A stretch of DNA of 64,000 bases from the NCBI GenBank assembly GCA_047621325.1, contig JBLHLT010000015.1:1-64000 (forward strand). The letters run 5' to 3'. The stretch is from Bermanella sp047621325 (GTDB lineage Bacteria > Pseudomonadota > Gammaproteobacteria > Pseudomonadales > Oceanobacteraceae). This document shows, piece after piece, positions 16,561 through 25,852 of the stretch (position 1 is the stretch's first letter; each line of letters begins with the position of its first letter). The translations under genes and the position numbers were made by a program. The notes under the pieces were generated by a model. It worked only from the letters and a program-made list of their open reading frames with translations. It searched no databases and was not told the DNA's origin.

Positions 16561-17373
16561 TCATCCACGAGCTGTTGATACTAAATTCTCCACAAAGAAC
16601 TCTAAATTACCCCGCGCACTGGTTGGCAATGGCCATGCATCGACCTTTTTTGCTAACGACTTATACGCCAATGAGGCTTTTGATCTCGGGTACGCTTCAA
16701 CAACGGCTTTTTGTCTTTGCACCGAACGCTTTACGCTTTCGTCAAACGGGATACAGCCAACGTATTGCATGGCGATATCTAAAAAACGATCGGTTACTTT
16801 GGTTAGTTTGGCAAAAAGGTTGTGGCCATCTTGTGACGTTTTAACCATATTGGCCAATACACGAAAACGAAACAAACCGTGATCGCGATTGAGTAATTTC
16901 ATTAATGCATAGGCATCGGTAATACTGGTGGGTTCATCCGTGACCACAATTAACGCTTCTTGCGCGGCTTTCACGAAGCTCACCACGCCATCGCCGATAC
17001 CCGCCGCGGTGTCGATGATTAAAACATCTAAATCATCCGCAATAGAGCTAAACGCACGGATTAAGCCTGCATGCTCTCGTGTATCAAGTTGTGCCATTTC
17101 TTGGGTGCCTGATGAGGCCGGTATAATACGAATGCCGCCAGGGCCATTGATCAATACATCGCGTAAGCTGACTTCGCCACTCAGCACATTACTGATGTTA
17201 CTTTTTGTGGAGAGGCCTAATAACACGTCTATATTGGCAAGACCTAAATCCGCGTCCAATAGCACCACGCGACGGCCCATCTCAGCTAACGCAATGCTAA
17301 GATTCACCGACACGTTACTTTTGCCTACGCCACCTTTACCACCCGTGACTGCGATCACTTGAACTGGATGCAT
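16561..17373 (-). CDS. fleN: FleN/FlhG, flagellar number-regulating ATPase
   Basis: 270 residues. It has a deviant Walker A motif (TGGKGGVGKSNVSVNLS), VLLDADLGLANIDVLLGL and IIDTAAGIGD as in MinD-family FlhG/FleN. In polar flagellates it antagonises FleQ and keeps flagellar number at one. GGGGAG precedes the ATG. It lies between flhF and fliA, the conserved place. The C-terminal amphipathic helix used for membrane binding in MinD-type proteins is probably within the last 25 residues (ARGNLEFFVENLV). Confidence 0.95.
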   Translation of the reverse strand: MHPVQVIAVTGGKGGVGKSNVSVNLSIALAEMGRRVVLLDADLGLANIDVLLGLSTKSNISNVLSGEVSLRDVLINGPGGIRIIPASSGTQEMAQLDTREHAGLIRAFSSIADDLDVLIIDTAAGIGDGVVSFVKAAQEALIVVTDEPTSITDAYALMKLLNRDHGLFRFRVLANMVKTSQDGHNLFAKLTKVTDRFLDIAMQYVGCIPFDESVKRSVQRQKAVVEAYPRSKASLAYKSLAKKVDAWPLPTSARGNLEFFVENLVSTARG

Positions 17374-17495
17374 TAAACTCTCCCCTTATATAAGAGCTTA
17401 GTGCAATTAGAGCAAATAGCCGTAATTCCTATTGCGATAAATACACATTTTTCCATTAATTCTGTCTCCTGTTTTAGGCTTCAATCATTGGCACA

Positions 17496-18962
17496 CTACC
17501 AAGCGCCAACCGCCATATTGTGCTGTACCGCTATGTGTTGTTCTTGTTGAGCCATTTTCACCGCTTCTTTTACCAGTGCCTTTGCGTTAGCGGGGTCAAA
17601 ATCGTCTGGAATACGCTGGCCGTCTGTGCTGTAAGCAAGATCCAATTTACATTCGAGTAAAACGGTTATGGCATCACCTAAACTGCTGGCTTCATCTACT
17701 TTGGTGAGCACGCAACCGCATAATTTTGCGGCTTTGTAATTATGGTAAACCTTGCGTAACACCCGGGAATTACTGGTAGCAGGTAACGCTAATAATGTAT
17801 TCACTGGGGTTTTTAATTGCGCTAATTGGTCTAGCTGATATTTCAACATTGGGTGCTCTGGGGTTAGCCCTGCAGTATCAATTAAGACTAAATCGCATTC
17901 TTGTAATTCTTTAATGCAAGCGCTTAATGGATGATCTTGGTCTGCAACTTGTACCGGTACCCCGAGAATTTGCCCTAATGTGCGCAGTTGGTCATGGGCC
18001 GCTAAACGATAATTATCCATGGTAATTAAACCCACTTTTGCACCTTCGTGTTCTAAGGTGTAGCGCACCGCCATTTTTGCAATAGTGGTGGTTTTGCCCG
18101 CCCCCGTTGGGCCAACTAACGCAAACACGCCACCGCGTTTTAGGCGATCACTTGGGCTGATATTAATGTGCTGAGCAAGATCTTGTAGGCTAGCCTGCCA
18201 TACTTGTTTTTCATCATCATGGCTTTGTACTTTGCGCAGCAGTTGATAAATAATCCAATCATCAAATCCCATTTGCTCAAGTCGCTGCCACAGCTTGGCT
18301 TGTAATCCATTCGCTGGGCTAAATTTTTTCCAGACAAAATTATGAGGTTGCTGAATAGGGGTTGAGCTTGAGTTACCCACCAATAAATCTTTCAGGTCAT
18401 TTAATTCATTGCGAACATCATTCAGTATTTGCTGATTATGCTGTGACTTCATTAGTTCGTTTTGATCTAACTTCACCGGCGCAGGTGCTGCTTCTGGCGG
18501 CTGATACGCGTAGCTTGGGTCTTGGCGCTGCTGCTTAATATTCTGTAAGGACTGCTGTAAATCTGTTTTAGTGTTGACATTCATCGACGCATTTTTATGT
18601 TTGGATGTCGGTGCTTGCTCTTTTTCTCGCTGGCGCTTTAATTCTTCTAGCTGATCTTGTAGCTTTAATTGTTCTTCAACATCATGGCGCTCATGTTCAT
18701 TAAGAAATGGCCATGGGCTTTTATCTTTTTGTTTTGCCGGTAATTTGGCGACTTGAGGTTCATCCTGATCATCAAAGTCTTCGTCTTGATAAATGGGCGT
18801 CGTTTTTTTTGCACTCACCGGCTCGTAATTTTGAGCCACTATGATTTCTACCCCACCATTCACTCGGTGATTGGATAAAATGACAGCATCTGGACCCATT
18901 TCATCACGAACGGTTTTTAACGCTTTTTGCATACTGCTGGCAGTAAAACGACGTACCTTCAT
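17496..18962 (-). CDS. flhF: FlhF, SRP-type GTPase for polar flagellum placement
   Basis: 488 residues: a short conserved N-terminus (MKVRRFTASSMQKALKTVRDEMGPDAVILSNHRV), a long Gln/Lys-rich linker (~80-200), then the N and G domains of an SRP GTPase. The G domain shows ALVGPTGAGKTTTIAKMA, a DTAGLTPEHP switch and LTKVDEASSLGDA. FlhF sets the flagellum at the pole and recruits early basal-body proteins. The gap to flhA is 90 bp with no obvious promoter, so it is probably read through from the sigma-54 site ahead of flhA. Confidence 0.95.
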   Translation of the reverse strand: MKVRRFTASSMQKALKTVRDEMGPDAVILSNHRVNGGVEIIVAQNYEPVSAKKTTPIYQDEDFDDQDEPQVAKLPAKQKDKSPWPFLNEHERHDVEEQLKLQDQLEELKRQREKEQAPTSKHKNASMNVNTKTDLQQSLQNIKQQRQDPSYAYQPPEAAPAPVKLDQNELMKSQHNQQILNDVRNELNDLKDLLVGNSSSTPIQQPHNFVWKKFSPANGLQAKLWQRLEQMGFDDWIIYQLLRKVQSHDDEKQVWQASLQDLAQHINISPSDRLKRGGVFALVGPTGAGKTTTIAKMAVRYTLEHEGAKVGLITMDNYRLAAHDQLRTLGQILGVPVQVADQDHPLSACIKELQECDLVLIDTAGLTPEHPMLKYQLDQLAQLKTPVNTLLALPATSNSRVLRKVYHNYKAAKLCGCVLTKVDEASSLGDAITVLLECKLDLAYSTDGQRIPDDFDPANAKALVKEAVKMAQQEQHIAVQHNMAVGAW

Positions 18963-19052
18963 AATAGTATTCCAATTAACTTAAGCTGCGCTTAGGTTTT
19001 AATCCTTTAAATTGTCTAAGTTCAAACTGTTCATTTTTTAAAAACGTCATGT

Positions 19053-21257
19053 TCATGCACCGATGGTGGCTGCAATGGTAATTTGTTTGTTATCTGGCAC
19101 TTCTTGGTACGACACCACGTGTAAGGTGTCGGTAACGTTTCTGACAAAGTTCGCCAATACTGGGCGTAATAAACCACTCACTAATAGCACCGCAGGGTTA
19201 CCGGCCATTTCTTGATTTCTAGCCGCTTCTATTAGTGAGTTTTGTAATTTTTCGGCCATGCTTGGCTCTAAAATCATATTATCCGCGCCACCATTTTGCT
19301 GTTTACTTTGCTGTACTGTTTTGAGCAATAACTGTTCCAATGATGGCTCAAGCGTAATAACCGATAGATCATCCGCATTACCGTAAATACTTTGTATTAT
19401 TAAACGCTTAAGAATCTTGCGTACCTGTACGGTTAATGCGGCAGTATCTTGACTATCAATTTTTGTATTGGCTAATGCCTCTGCAATCGAGCGCATATCG
19501 CGTACTGGCACGCCTTCGGTTAATAGATTTTGTAGAATGGATAATAGTTGACTGAGGTTAAGTGTATTTGGCACCAATTCTTCGGCCAATTTAGGGGATA
19601 TTTTGGCGAGTCGATCCAGCATCTGCTGAACTTCTTCATGGCCAATTAATTCATGAGCGTGTTTTTGCAATAATTGATTAAGATGTGTGGCCACTACCGT
19701 ACTTGAATCCACCACGGTATAACCCAAGGTTTGCGCTTGATCTTTTTTATAATCCTCAATCCACACTGCATCTAAACCAAATGCAGGGTCTTTGGTTGCC
19801 GTACCCTCTAAAGTGCCAAATACTTGCCCGGGATTAATCGCCATCTCTTTATCGGGTTCGATAATGGCTTCTGCGACACTTACGCCCATTAATAAAATAC
19901 GATAAGCATTGGGCATTAAATCTAAGTTATCGCGAATATGAACGCTGGGAATAAGAAAACCTAAATCTTGCGAGAGCTTACGGCGAATGCCTTTAATTCG
20001 ACTGAGTAATTGACCACCTTGGTTTTTATCGACTAACGGTATTAAACGATAACCCACTTCCAGGCCAATAATATCCACCGTTTCAACGTCGTCCCAATCC
20101 ACTTCTTTTGAATCACTGCCTGGTAATGCTTTTAACGGTTGCCCACCACCAGCTTGCCCCGCAGCGGCTGATGATCCAGCCGCTGATTTTTGCGCGGCTT
20201 GGCGAGCTGAGCCACCCATGCCTTCATCGACCACATCAACTTTCTGATCACGCTTATAAATAAAATATGAAATGACGGCTGACAAAGCACCTAAACCTAA
20301 GAACGCTAAATGGGGCATGCCCGGAATCAATCCCATCAAAATTAAAATACCGGATGCCACCGCCAACGCACGTGCCGAACCAAACATTTGATCAAATACC
20401 TGCCCACCCATATCGCGCTCGTCATTGTTACGCGTAACGATTATGGCGGTTGCCGTTGAGAGTAACAGCGAAGGGATTTGTGCAACCAAGCCATCACCAA
20501 TGGTAAGCAAGGCGTATACTTCTATCGCACGTGAAAAATCTAAATCATGCTGCGCCATACCAATGGCCAAACCACCGATAATATTAATTAATAAAATGAG
20601 CATGCCAGCAACGGCATCCCCTTTTACAAATTTACTAGCACCGTCCATTGAACCGTAAAAGTCCGCCTCATTTGCCACGTCTTTACGACGGGTTTTTGCC
20701 GTATCGGCGTCAATTAAACCCGCGTTTAAATCCGCATCAATGGCCATTTGTTTGCCGGGCATCGCGTCTAAGGTGAAACGTGCGCTCACTTCAGAGACAC
20801 GCCCCGCACCTTTGGTTACAACCACGAAGTTAATGATCATTAAGATCAAAAACACCACCAAACCCACGGCGTAGTTACCACCCACTAAGACCTCACCAAA
20901 GGCTTCAATTACTTTACCCGCTGCGGCCCCACCTTCATGACCTTCAAGTAACACAACCCGTGTTGATGCCACATTAAGGGCTAAGCGAAGCAGTGTGGCG
21001 ATTAACAATACACTGGGGAAAATTGCAAAATCTAACGGTCTGGCGGCATAAATACTCACCATTAATACCACAATGGCCAACGCGATATTAAAGGTAAAAA
21101 ATACATCCAATAAAAAAGTGGGTACTGGCAGCGTCATCATGCCTAACAGCACCATGAGCATGAAAGGCACGCCTAAATTGCCAGCTAATAAGAAACGAGC
21201 CTGCTGTAAAATTTGCTGAAAATTAATTTGTGTTAAGCTTGCTCGATTAAAGGCCAT
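19053..21257 (-). CDS. flhA: FlhA, flagellar type III export apparatus protein
   Basis: 734 residues. There are eight membrane segments in the first ~330 residues. They include the FHIPEP-family cytoplasmic loop (ARFTLDAMPGKQMAIDADLNAG, then RRKDVANEADFYGSMDGASKFVKGDAVAG). An Ala/Gly-rich linker (~355-385) leads to the cytoplasmic domain that forms the nonameric ring receiving chaperone-substrate complexes. It is full length for the family. A strong sigma-54 promoter lies 46-61 bp upstream. FlhA works with FlhB, whose gene is separated from it here by a GNAT gene on the opposite strand. Confidence 0.97.
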   Translation of the reverse strand: MAFNRASLTQINFQQILQQARFLLAGNLGVPFMLMVLLGMMTLPVPTFLLDVFFTFNIALAIVVLMVSIYAARPLDFAIFPSVLLIATLLRLALNVASTRVVLLEGHEGGAAAGKVIEAFGEVLVGGNYAVGLVVFLILMIINFVVVTKGAGRVSEVSARFTLDAMPGKQMAIDADLNAGLIDADTAKTRRKDVANEADFYGSMDGASKFVKGDAVAGMLILLINIIGGLAIGMAQHDLDFSRAIEVYALLTIGDGLVAQIPSLLLSTATAIIVTRNNDERDMGGQVFDQMFGSARALAVASGILILMGLIPGMPHLAFLGLGALSAVISYFIYKRDQKVDVVDEGMGGSARQAAQKSAAGSSAAAGQAGGGQPLKALPGSDSKEVDWDDVETVDIIGLEVGYRLIPLVDKNQGGQLLSRIKGIRRKLSQDLGFLIPSVHIRDNLDLMPNAYRILLMGVSVAEAIIEPDKEMAINPGQVFGTLEGTATKDPAFGLDAVWIEDYKKDQAQTLGYTVVDSSTVVATHLNQLLQKHAHELIGHEEVQQMLDRLAKISPKLAEELVPNTLNLSQLLSILQNLLTEGVPVRDMRSIAEALANTKIDSQDTAALTVQVRKILKRLIIQSIYGNADDLSVITLEPSLEQLLLKTVQQSKQQNGGADNMILEPSMAEKLQNSLIEAARNQEMAGNPAVLLVSGLLRPVLANFVRNVTDTLHVVSYQEVPDNKQITIAATIGA

Positions 21258-21302
21258 TTACATCCCAACTGCGTTTGAAAATATTGACGCTCGATGGGTT
21301 AT

Positions 21303-21318
21303 TGCAAGAATATGGCCA
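21303..21318 (-). promoter_or_regulatory. Sigma-54 promoter of flhA
   Basis: The minus strand reads TGGCCATATTCTTGCA. The -24 GG and -12 GC are 12 bp apart, and TTGCA is perfect. The start point should fall about 35 bp ahead of the flhA ATG. Confidence 0.85.
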
Positions 21319-21340
21319 GAACAATCCCCCTCAGGTGCGC

Positions 21341-21362
21341 GCTTAGTTTACTTACACTAAGC
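21341..21362. repeat. Inverted repeat between flhA promoter and GNAT gene
   Basis: gcttagt (21341-21347) and actaagc (21356-21362) are 7-bp inverted arms with an 8-bp spacer, in the divergent gap. It could be an operator for either gene; nothing else supports this. Confidence 0.35.
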
Positions 21363-21399
21363 CACGTGAATTGCCATAACAAAAGGGTATAAGTTAGTT

Positions 21400-21849
21400 A
21401 TGACCAACACCGTTCAATGCGTCACCATTGATGCCAATAGTGACTCCTACCAACTCACGCTTAAGTTAAGAGAAACCGTATTACGTACCCCGTTAGGATT
21501 AACGCTGAGTAAAGAAGATACCGAGTTTGATCATCAGCACCTTCATATTGGTGCGTTTAATGAAGGCCAATTAATTGGCTGTGTTGTGATTGCGCCACTT
21601 AAAAATGAACAAGGCATCTTTCGCATTAGACAAATGGCGATTAACGACGAATGTCAGGGGCAAGGGGTTGGTCGTGCATTGGTGTTAAGCGCAGAAAATA
21701 TCGTTAAACAACAGAACGGCAAACGTATTGTGTTAGATGCCCGTGTGAGTGCTCAAGGATTTTATGAGGCGCTCAGTTACACCGTAATTTCTGAGCCGTT
21801 CATACACAAAACCATTGCACATATCATTATGGAAAAACAGTTTGTCTAA
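21400..21849 (+). CDS. GNAT family N-acetyltransferase
   Basis: 149 residues in one GNAT domain. Beta strands lead to RIRQMAINDECQGQGVGRALVLSAEN, which holds the acetyl-CoA-binding Q/R-x-x-G-x-G/A loop. GFYEALSYTV near residue 125 matches the usual C-terminal GFY motif. The substrate cannot be told. It is the only plus-strand gene in the flagellar locus, divergent from flhA and convergent with flhB, whose stop lies 6 bp beyond its own. The pair flhA/flhB are neighbours in many genomes, so this looks like an inserted cargo gene. Confidence 0.85.
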   Translation: MTNTVQCVTIDANSDSYQLTLKLRETVLRTPLGLTLSKEDTEFDHQHLHIGAFNEGQLIGCVVIAPLKNEQGIFRIRQMAINDECQGQGVGRALVLSAENIVKQQNGKRIVLDARVSAQGFYEALSYTVISEPFIHKTIAHIIMEKQFV

Positions 21850-21855
21850 CAGTGG

Positions 21856-22980
21856 CTACGCGCGTAAATCAGGTGGCACTGGAAATATTGGTTGCTTAGG
21901 TTTTGCGCCTAACCCTTTAAAGTATTGATTTAATTGATACACATAAGCCAGCACTTGTGCGATGGCCACATACAACCCTTCAGGAATTTCTTTGCCAATA
22001 CGCGTGTAAGCGTAAACCGAACGGGCCAATGCAGGTGACTCAACAATTGGCACGTTATGCGCTTTGGCAATTTCTCGTATTTTAAGCGCCACTTCATCAT
22101 TGCCTTTTGCCACTAATATAGGCGCTTCCATGCCTTCACTATGATATTTTAATGCCACCGCATAATGGGTTGGGTTGGTGATCACCACATCGGCCTCTGG
22201 TACATCTTGCATCATTTTACGTTGGCTCATTTCATACTGTAAGCGACGAATACGCTGCTTAACTTCGGGCTTGCCCTCTGTGTCTTTATGTTCGTCTTTT
22301 ATTTCTTGCAAGCTCATTTTCATTTTTTTAGTAAAATCATAAATCTGAAACGGCACATCAATTATACTAATTAGTAGCGTACTGACCGCCAATACCAGTG
22401 CGCCCATCATAACCAAATCGACGGCATGCATAATGGCTTGTCGATCAGGTTCTTGATTCAAATATAAAATTGACTTTTCTAAGGAGAAAAACAGTAAAAC
22501 GGTACACACACCAATGACAATAACTTTTGCCCAGCTTTTAAGTAACTCAACTAAACTTTTCGTGCCGAACATACGCTTTAGCCCCGCCAACGGACTAATG
22601 CGACTGCCTTTGGGTAATAATGACTTTCCGCTAAACATCCAGCCACCTAGTGCCAATGGGCCCAAGATTGCGGCAATCAACAATGCGATCATCACAGGTG
22701 ATATCACCAGTATGGCTTCTAATACCGATGCTGAAAGATGAATAACCATCTCTTTAGTATCAAACATATGGCTACGTTCAAGCGAATAATTAAACGTGAA
22801 TATATTCTGCGCACCACTGAATATAAATCGGCCAAATATCCATAAAGATAATGCACCTACGATTAAAACTAGACTGGTGCTGAGTTCTTTTGATCGGGGA
22901 ATTTGGCCGTCTTCTCGCGCTTTTTGTAAGCGCTTGGCCGTGGGTTCTTCCGTTTTTTCTTGGCTACTATCATCTGCCAT
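21856..22980 (-). CDS. flhB: FlhB, flagellar export switch protein
   Basis: 374 residues. The N-terminus DDSSQEKTEEPTAKRLQKAREDGQIP is typical. Four membrane segments lie between ~35 and 215. The cytoplasmic domain contains the autocleavage motif N269-P270-T271-H272, the same numbering as E. coli FlhB. FlhB changes export specificity from rod/hook to filament substrates together with FliK (27588-28982). It ends the fliL-M-N-O-P-Q-R-flhB run, 25 bp after fliR. The C-terminus ends with a proline-rich tail (KQPIFPVPPDLRA). Confidence 0.97.
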   Translation of the reverse strand: MADDSSQEKTEEPTAKRLQKAREDGQIPRSKELSTSLVLIVGALSLWIFGRFIFSGAQNIFTFNYSLERSHMFDTKEMVIHLSASVLEAILVISPVMIALLIAAILGPLALGGWMFSGKSLLPKGSRISPLAGLKRMFGTKSLVELLKSWAKVIVIGVCTVLLFFSLEKSILYLNQEPDRQAIMHAVDLVMMGALVLAVSTLLISIIDVPFQIYDFTKKMKMSLQEIKDEHKDTEGKPEVKQRIRRLQYEMSQRKMMQDVPEADVVITNPTHYAVALKYHSEGMEAPILVAKGNDEVALKIREIAKAHNVPIVESPALARSVYAYTRIGKEIPEGLYVAIAQVLAYVYQLNQYFKGLGAKPKQPIFPVPPDLRA

Positions 22981-23005
22981 AAAAAAGCCTCACGAATGAA
23001 TTTTA

Positions 23006-23800
23006 TTACGCTCTATAGCTGCGCATAAACTGGAATGCTTCGGACAATAAACCTGAAAATTTATCGCCATAACCTGAAAACGTAATCCATAAAATAATTA
23101 AACCCAGCATCATCGTAACCGGAAAACCAACCGCAAAAATATTCAGCTGAGGCGCAAGGCGTGCCATCACACCAAAGGCAATATTTACCACTAACATGGC
23201 AGCAATAGCAGGTAAAGCTAATACAATCGCCGCACTAAACATCCATTGGGTTATCAATGCGATTGCCATTAACGTATCACCTGACAACATCCCCTCGCCT
23301 ACAGGGATGGAGAAAAAACTGTCAGTCATAATTTCAATCGCAACCAAGTGCCCATTCAATGTAATAAACAGTAAATTCACGAAAATCAAAAACCACTGCG
23401 CCACCACCGCTACGTTTACACCATTAGAAGGGTCAACCATCATGGCCATACCTAAACCCGTTTGCATCGCGACCATTTGCCCCGACATAATAAAAATATT
23501 CATTAATATTTCTAAGGCGAACGCCAGTGCAATACCAATGAATATTTGTTGACCAATAATAATCATGGTTTGCAAACTAAGGGATTCGATCACGGGCATT
23601 GGGGGTAAAAGCGGGGTAATAACAACCGTGGTAGCAAGCGCTAAATACAACCGAATTCGTTGTGTCACCAAGCGCGTACCAAATAATGGCATCACCATGA
23701 AAAACCCCGCTATGCGAGCAAATGGCCACATATAACGGCTCACCCAGCTGGAAATTTCAGCGCCATCAAGATTTAATATAAAGCCAATACCTGGTTCCAT
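23006..23800 (-). CDS. fliR: FliR, flagellar export gate protein
   Basis: 264 residues with about six hydrophobic segments and the FliR-typical early sequence MWPFARIAGFFMVMPLFGTRLVTQRIRLYLALATT. It forms the export gate with FliP and FliQ in the centre of the MS ring. It starts 4 bp after the fliQ stop. Length and order are normal. Confidence 0.96.
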   Translation of the reverse strand: MEPGIGFILNLDGAEISSWVSRYMWPFARIAGFFMVMPLFGTRLVTQRIRLYLALATTVVITPLLPPMPVIESLSLQTMIIIGQQIFIGIALAFALEILMNIFIMSGQMVAMQTGLGMAMMVDPSNGVNVAVVAQWFLIFVNLLFITLNGHLVAIEIMTDSFFSIPVGEGMLSGDTLMAIALITQWMFSAAIVLALPAIAAMLVVNIAFGVMARLAPQLNIFAVGFPVTMMLGLIILWITFSGYGDKFSGLLSEAFQFMRSYRA

Positions 23801-23804
23801 ATTG

Positions 23805-24074
23805 TCAGCTGATCAAATACGGAATATTCATATAAAGCGTCTGAGCATAGGTAACTAATTTACCTATGATCCACGGGCCAAAAAACAAAATACACAAAAG
23901 CGTCACCACCAAGCGAGGCAAAAAACTTAACGTTTGCTCGTTAATTTGCGTCGCCGCTTGAAACGTAGCCACTATTAAACCGATAATCAAACCCGGTACT
24001 AATACCACCGCAACAATAGAGATGACCACAAATAAGCCTTCACGTAAAAAATCGCCTATATTTTCGGGACCCAT
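23805..24074 (-). CDS. fliQ: FliQ, flagellar export gate protein
   Basis: 89 residues with two membrane helices (about 16-37 and 52-72). It contains the conserved LIVATFQAATQINEQTLSFLPRL loop between them. Standard size for the family. It lies 16 bp after fliP and 4 bp before fliR in the export-gate operon. Confidence 0.96.
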   Translation of the reverse strand: MGPENIGDFLREGLFVVISIVAVVLVPGLIIGLIVATFQAATQINEQTLSFLPRLVVTLLCILFFGPWIIGKLVTYAQTLYMNIPYLIS

Positions 24075-24090
24075 TTTTTTCTCCTAATTG

Positions 24091-24846
24091 TCAGAAACCA
24101 TAACTGGCTGCAAGTGTTCCAATGACCATGGCCCAACCATCCACGAGTACAAACAACATAATTTTAAACGGCAACGAAATAATAATGGGCGATAGCATCA
24201 TCATACCCATGGCCATCAAAACACTGGCTACCACTAAATCAATAATCAAAAAGGGGATAAACAGCATAAAACCTATTTGAAACGCTGTTTTTAATTCGCT
24301 GGTCACAAATGCGGGTATCAAAATATGGAATGGTGTTTCGCTGGCGCTAGCAATATTTTTTTCACCCGATAGGCGCACAAAAAGCGTTAAGTCATCTTCA
24401 CGGATTTGCGCGAGCATAAATTCTCTAAGTGGAATACTGGCTTTTTCTAGCGCCTCAAGAGGCATGATTTGTTCATTAATATAGGGTTGAATCGCCGTTT
24501 CATTCATGACTTTAAATACAGGCATCATGATGAACATTGATAAAAACATGGCTAAGCCCAATAGAATTTGATTAGACGGTGTCTGCTGTAACCCAAGCGC
24601 TTGCCTTAATATCGAAAACACCACAATAATACGCGTAAACGACGTCATCATAATCACGAGCGTCGGCAGTATGGTCAGTAACGACATAATGGCTAGAATT
24701 TGTATCGTTACGGTATAACGACCACTGCCATCAGGTTCAGTAACAAGCGTCACCGCAGGAATGCCAAATTTATCCTCTGCCCAAACGGCTGAGCTTACAA
24801 ATAAAAGTGTAACTAACGTAAAACCTGATTTAAGCATTATCTTCAT
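24091..24846 (-). CDS. fliP: FliP, flagellar export gate protein
   Basis: 251 residues with a cleavable signal peptide (LKSGFTLVTLLFVSSAVWAEDKFGIP). Four membrane segments follow, with the family signatures MMTSFTRIIVVFSILRQALGLQQTPSNQILLGLAMFLS and FLIIDLVVASVLMAMGMMMLSP. The start overlaps the fliO end by 17 bp, indicating translational coupling. It forms the pentameric core of the export channel with FliR and FliQ. Confidence 0.96.
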   Translation of the reverse strand: MKIMLKSGFTLVTLLFVSSAVWAEDKFGIPAVTLVTEPDGSGRYTVTIQILAIMSLLTILPTLVIMMTSFTRIIVVFSILRQALGLQQTPSNQILLGLAMFLSMFIMMPVFKVMNETAIQPYINEQIMPLEALEKASIPLREFMLAQIREDDLTLFVRLSGEKNIASASETPFHILIPAFVTSELKTAFQIGFMLFIPFLIIDLVVASVLMAMGMMMLSPIIISLPFKIMLFVLVDGWAMVIGTLAASYGF

Positions 24847-25276
24847 GATTGGCCTTTAATTCATCAGGTATTGTATTTTCCTTTGGCTTTTGCTGCGCAA
24901 TAATGTCTTTAAGTTTTTGTGAAAAGGAAGGCAATTTCATTTTTTCATCGACAATTGGCTCATCGAATGTAGCCAAGGTATTAATATTTGAAGGGGTCAT
25001 ACCCAGCAGTATTTGTTTACCACCGATTTCAATTAAAATTATTTTTTCTTTCATTCCCATCGGTAAAACCCCTAGGGTTTTCATCGGAATATTCGACAAC
25101 CCTTGTACGCCTTGCTTGCGTCTAATCACCCATGCAATGGCATATATAAGTGCGACCACCGCAACCAACGCAAGTGTCACCTGAATCAGTTGATCTTGTG
25201 AATTAGGCATAACAGGACTGGCTAATACTGGTGCGGCTTGCGCCGTCGCCAGGGCTTGCGCGGAGACAAAAATCAT
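24830..25276 (-). CDS. fliO: FliO, flagellar biosynthesis protein
   Basis: 148 residues. A signal-like N-terminus is followed by a single membrane helix (about 30-50, LIQVTLALVAVVALIYAIAWVI). A cytoplasmic domain with GLSNIPMKTLGVLPMGMKEKIILIEIGGKQILLGMTPSNI identifies FliO. The last 35 residues are charged and overlap fliP. FliO assists assembly of the FliP complex. It is 39 bp after fliN. Confidence 0.93.
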   Translation of the reverse strand: MIFVSAQALATAQAAPVLASPVMPNSQDQLIQVTLALVAVVALIYAIAWVIRRKQGVQGLSNIPMKTLGVLPMGMKEKIILIEIGGKQILLGMTPSNINTLATFDEPIVDEKMKLPSFSQKLKDIIAQQKPKENTIPDELKANHEDNA

Positions 25277-25315
25277 AGCGCTACTCTTTTATTATTTTTG
25301 TTGTCTAATTTTTAG

Positions 25316-25852
25316 TTAACGTAAACGCTGAATACGCTCACTTTGACTAATCACATCGGTCAAACGAATACCAAACTTATCATTCACCATGACCACTTCA
25401 CCATGCGCGATTAACGTACCGTTAACTAACACATCTAATGGTTCGCCAGCTAAGCGATCTAATTCAATCACTGAGCCTTGGTTTAGCTGTAACAAATTAC
25501 GAATGGGTATTTGTGTATTGCCCACTTCCATTGAAATCACAACCGAAATATCAAGTATTACGTCTAGCTCTGGTGTGGTTTTATCAAAATCTTCATCTTC
25601 TTCACCACCCGCAAAATCTTCTAAAGGAGCAGGCTTAACACCATCATCGTCATCATCGGTCTCACCCGCTTCTTCCATAGCGGCAGCCCATTCATCCGCT
25701 AAACCTTCATCTTCACCACCGGCTTCTTCAACGCCATCGGCTACTTCACTTGCTAATGATTCAACATCAACACCAGACTGATCAGTGCCCTCATCAGTCC
25801 CTTCTTTTGGTTCTTCAGTCGGTTCTTCTGTGGTGTTTTCGTCATCACTCAT
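25316..25852 (-). CDS. fliN: FliN, flagellar motor switch protein
   Basis: 178 residues. The C-terminal ~80 residues are a SpoA/FliN domain (LDVILDISVVISMEVGNTQIPIRNLLQLNQGSVIELDR... GEVVMVNDKFGIRLTDV). The first ~90 residues are extremely acidic (Glu, Asp, Gly), longer than usual for FliN, and probably disordered. FliN builds the C ring and binds FliH to dock the export ATPase. The start overlaps the fliM stop by 4 bp (ATGA). Confidence 0.96.
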   Translation of the reverse strand: MSDDENTTEEPTEEPKEGTDEGTDQSGVDVESLASEVADGVEEAGGEDEGLADEWAAAMEEAGETDDDDDGVKPAPLEDFAGGEEDEDFDKTTPELDVILDISVVISMEVGNTQIPIRNLLQLNQGSVIELDRLAGEPLDVLVNGTLIAHGEVVMVNDKFGIRLTDVISQSERIQRLR

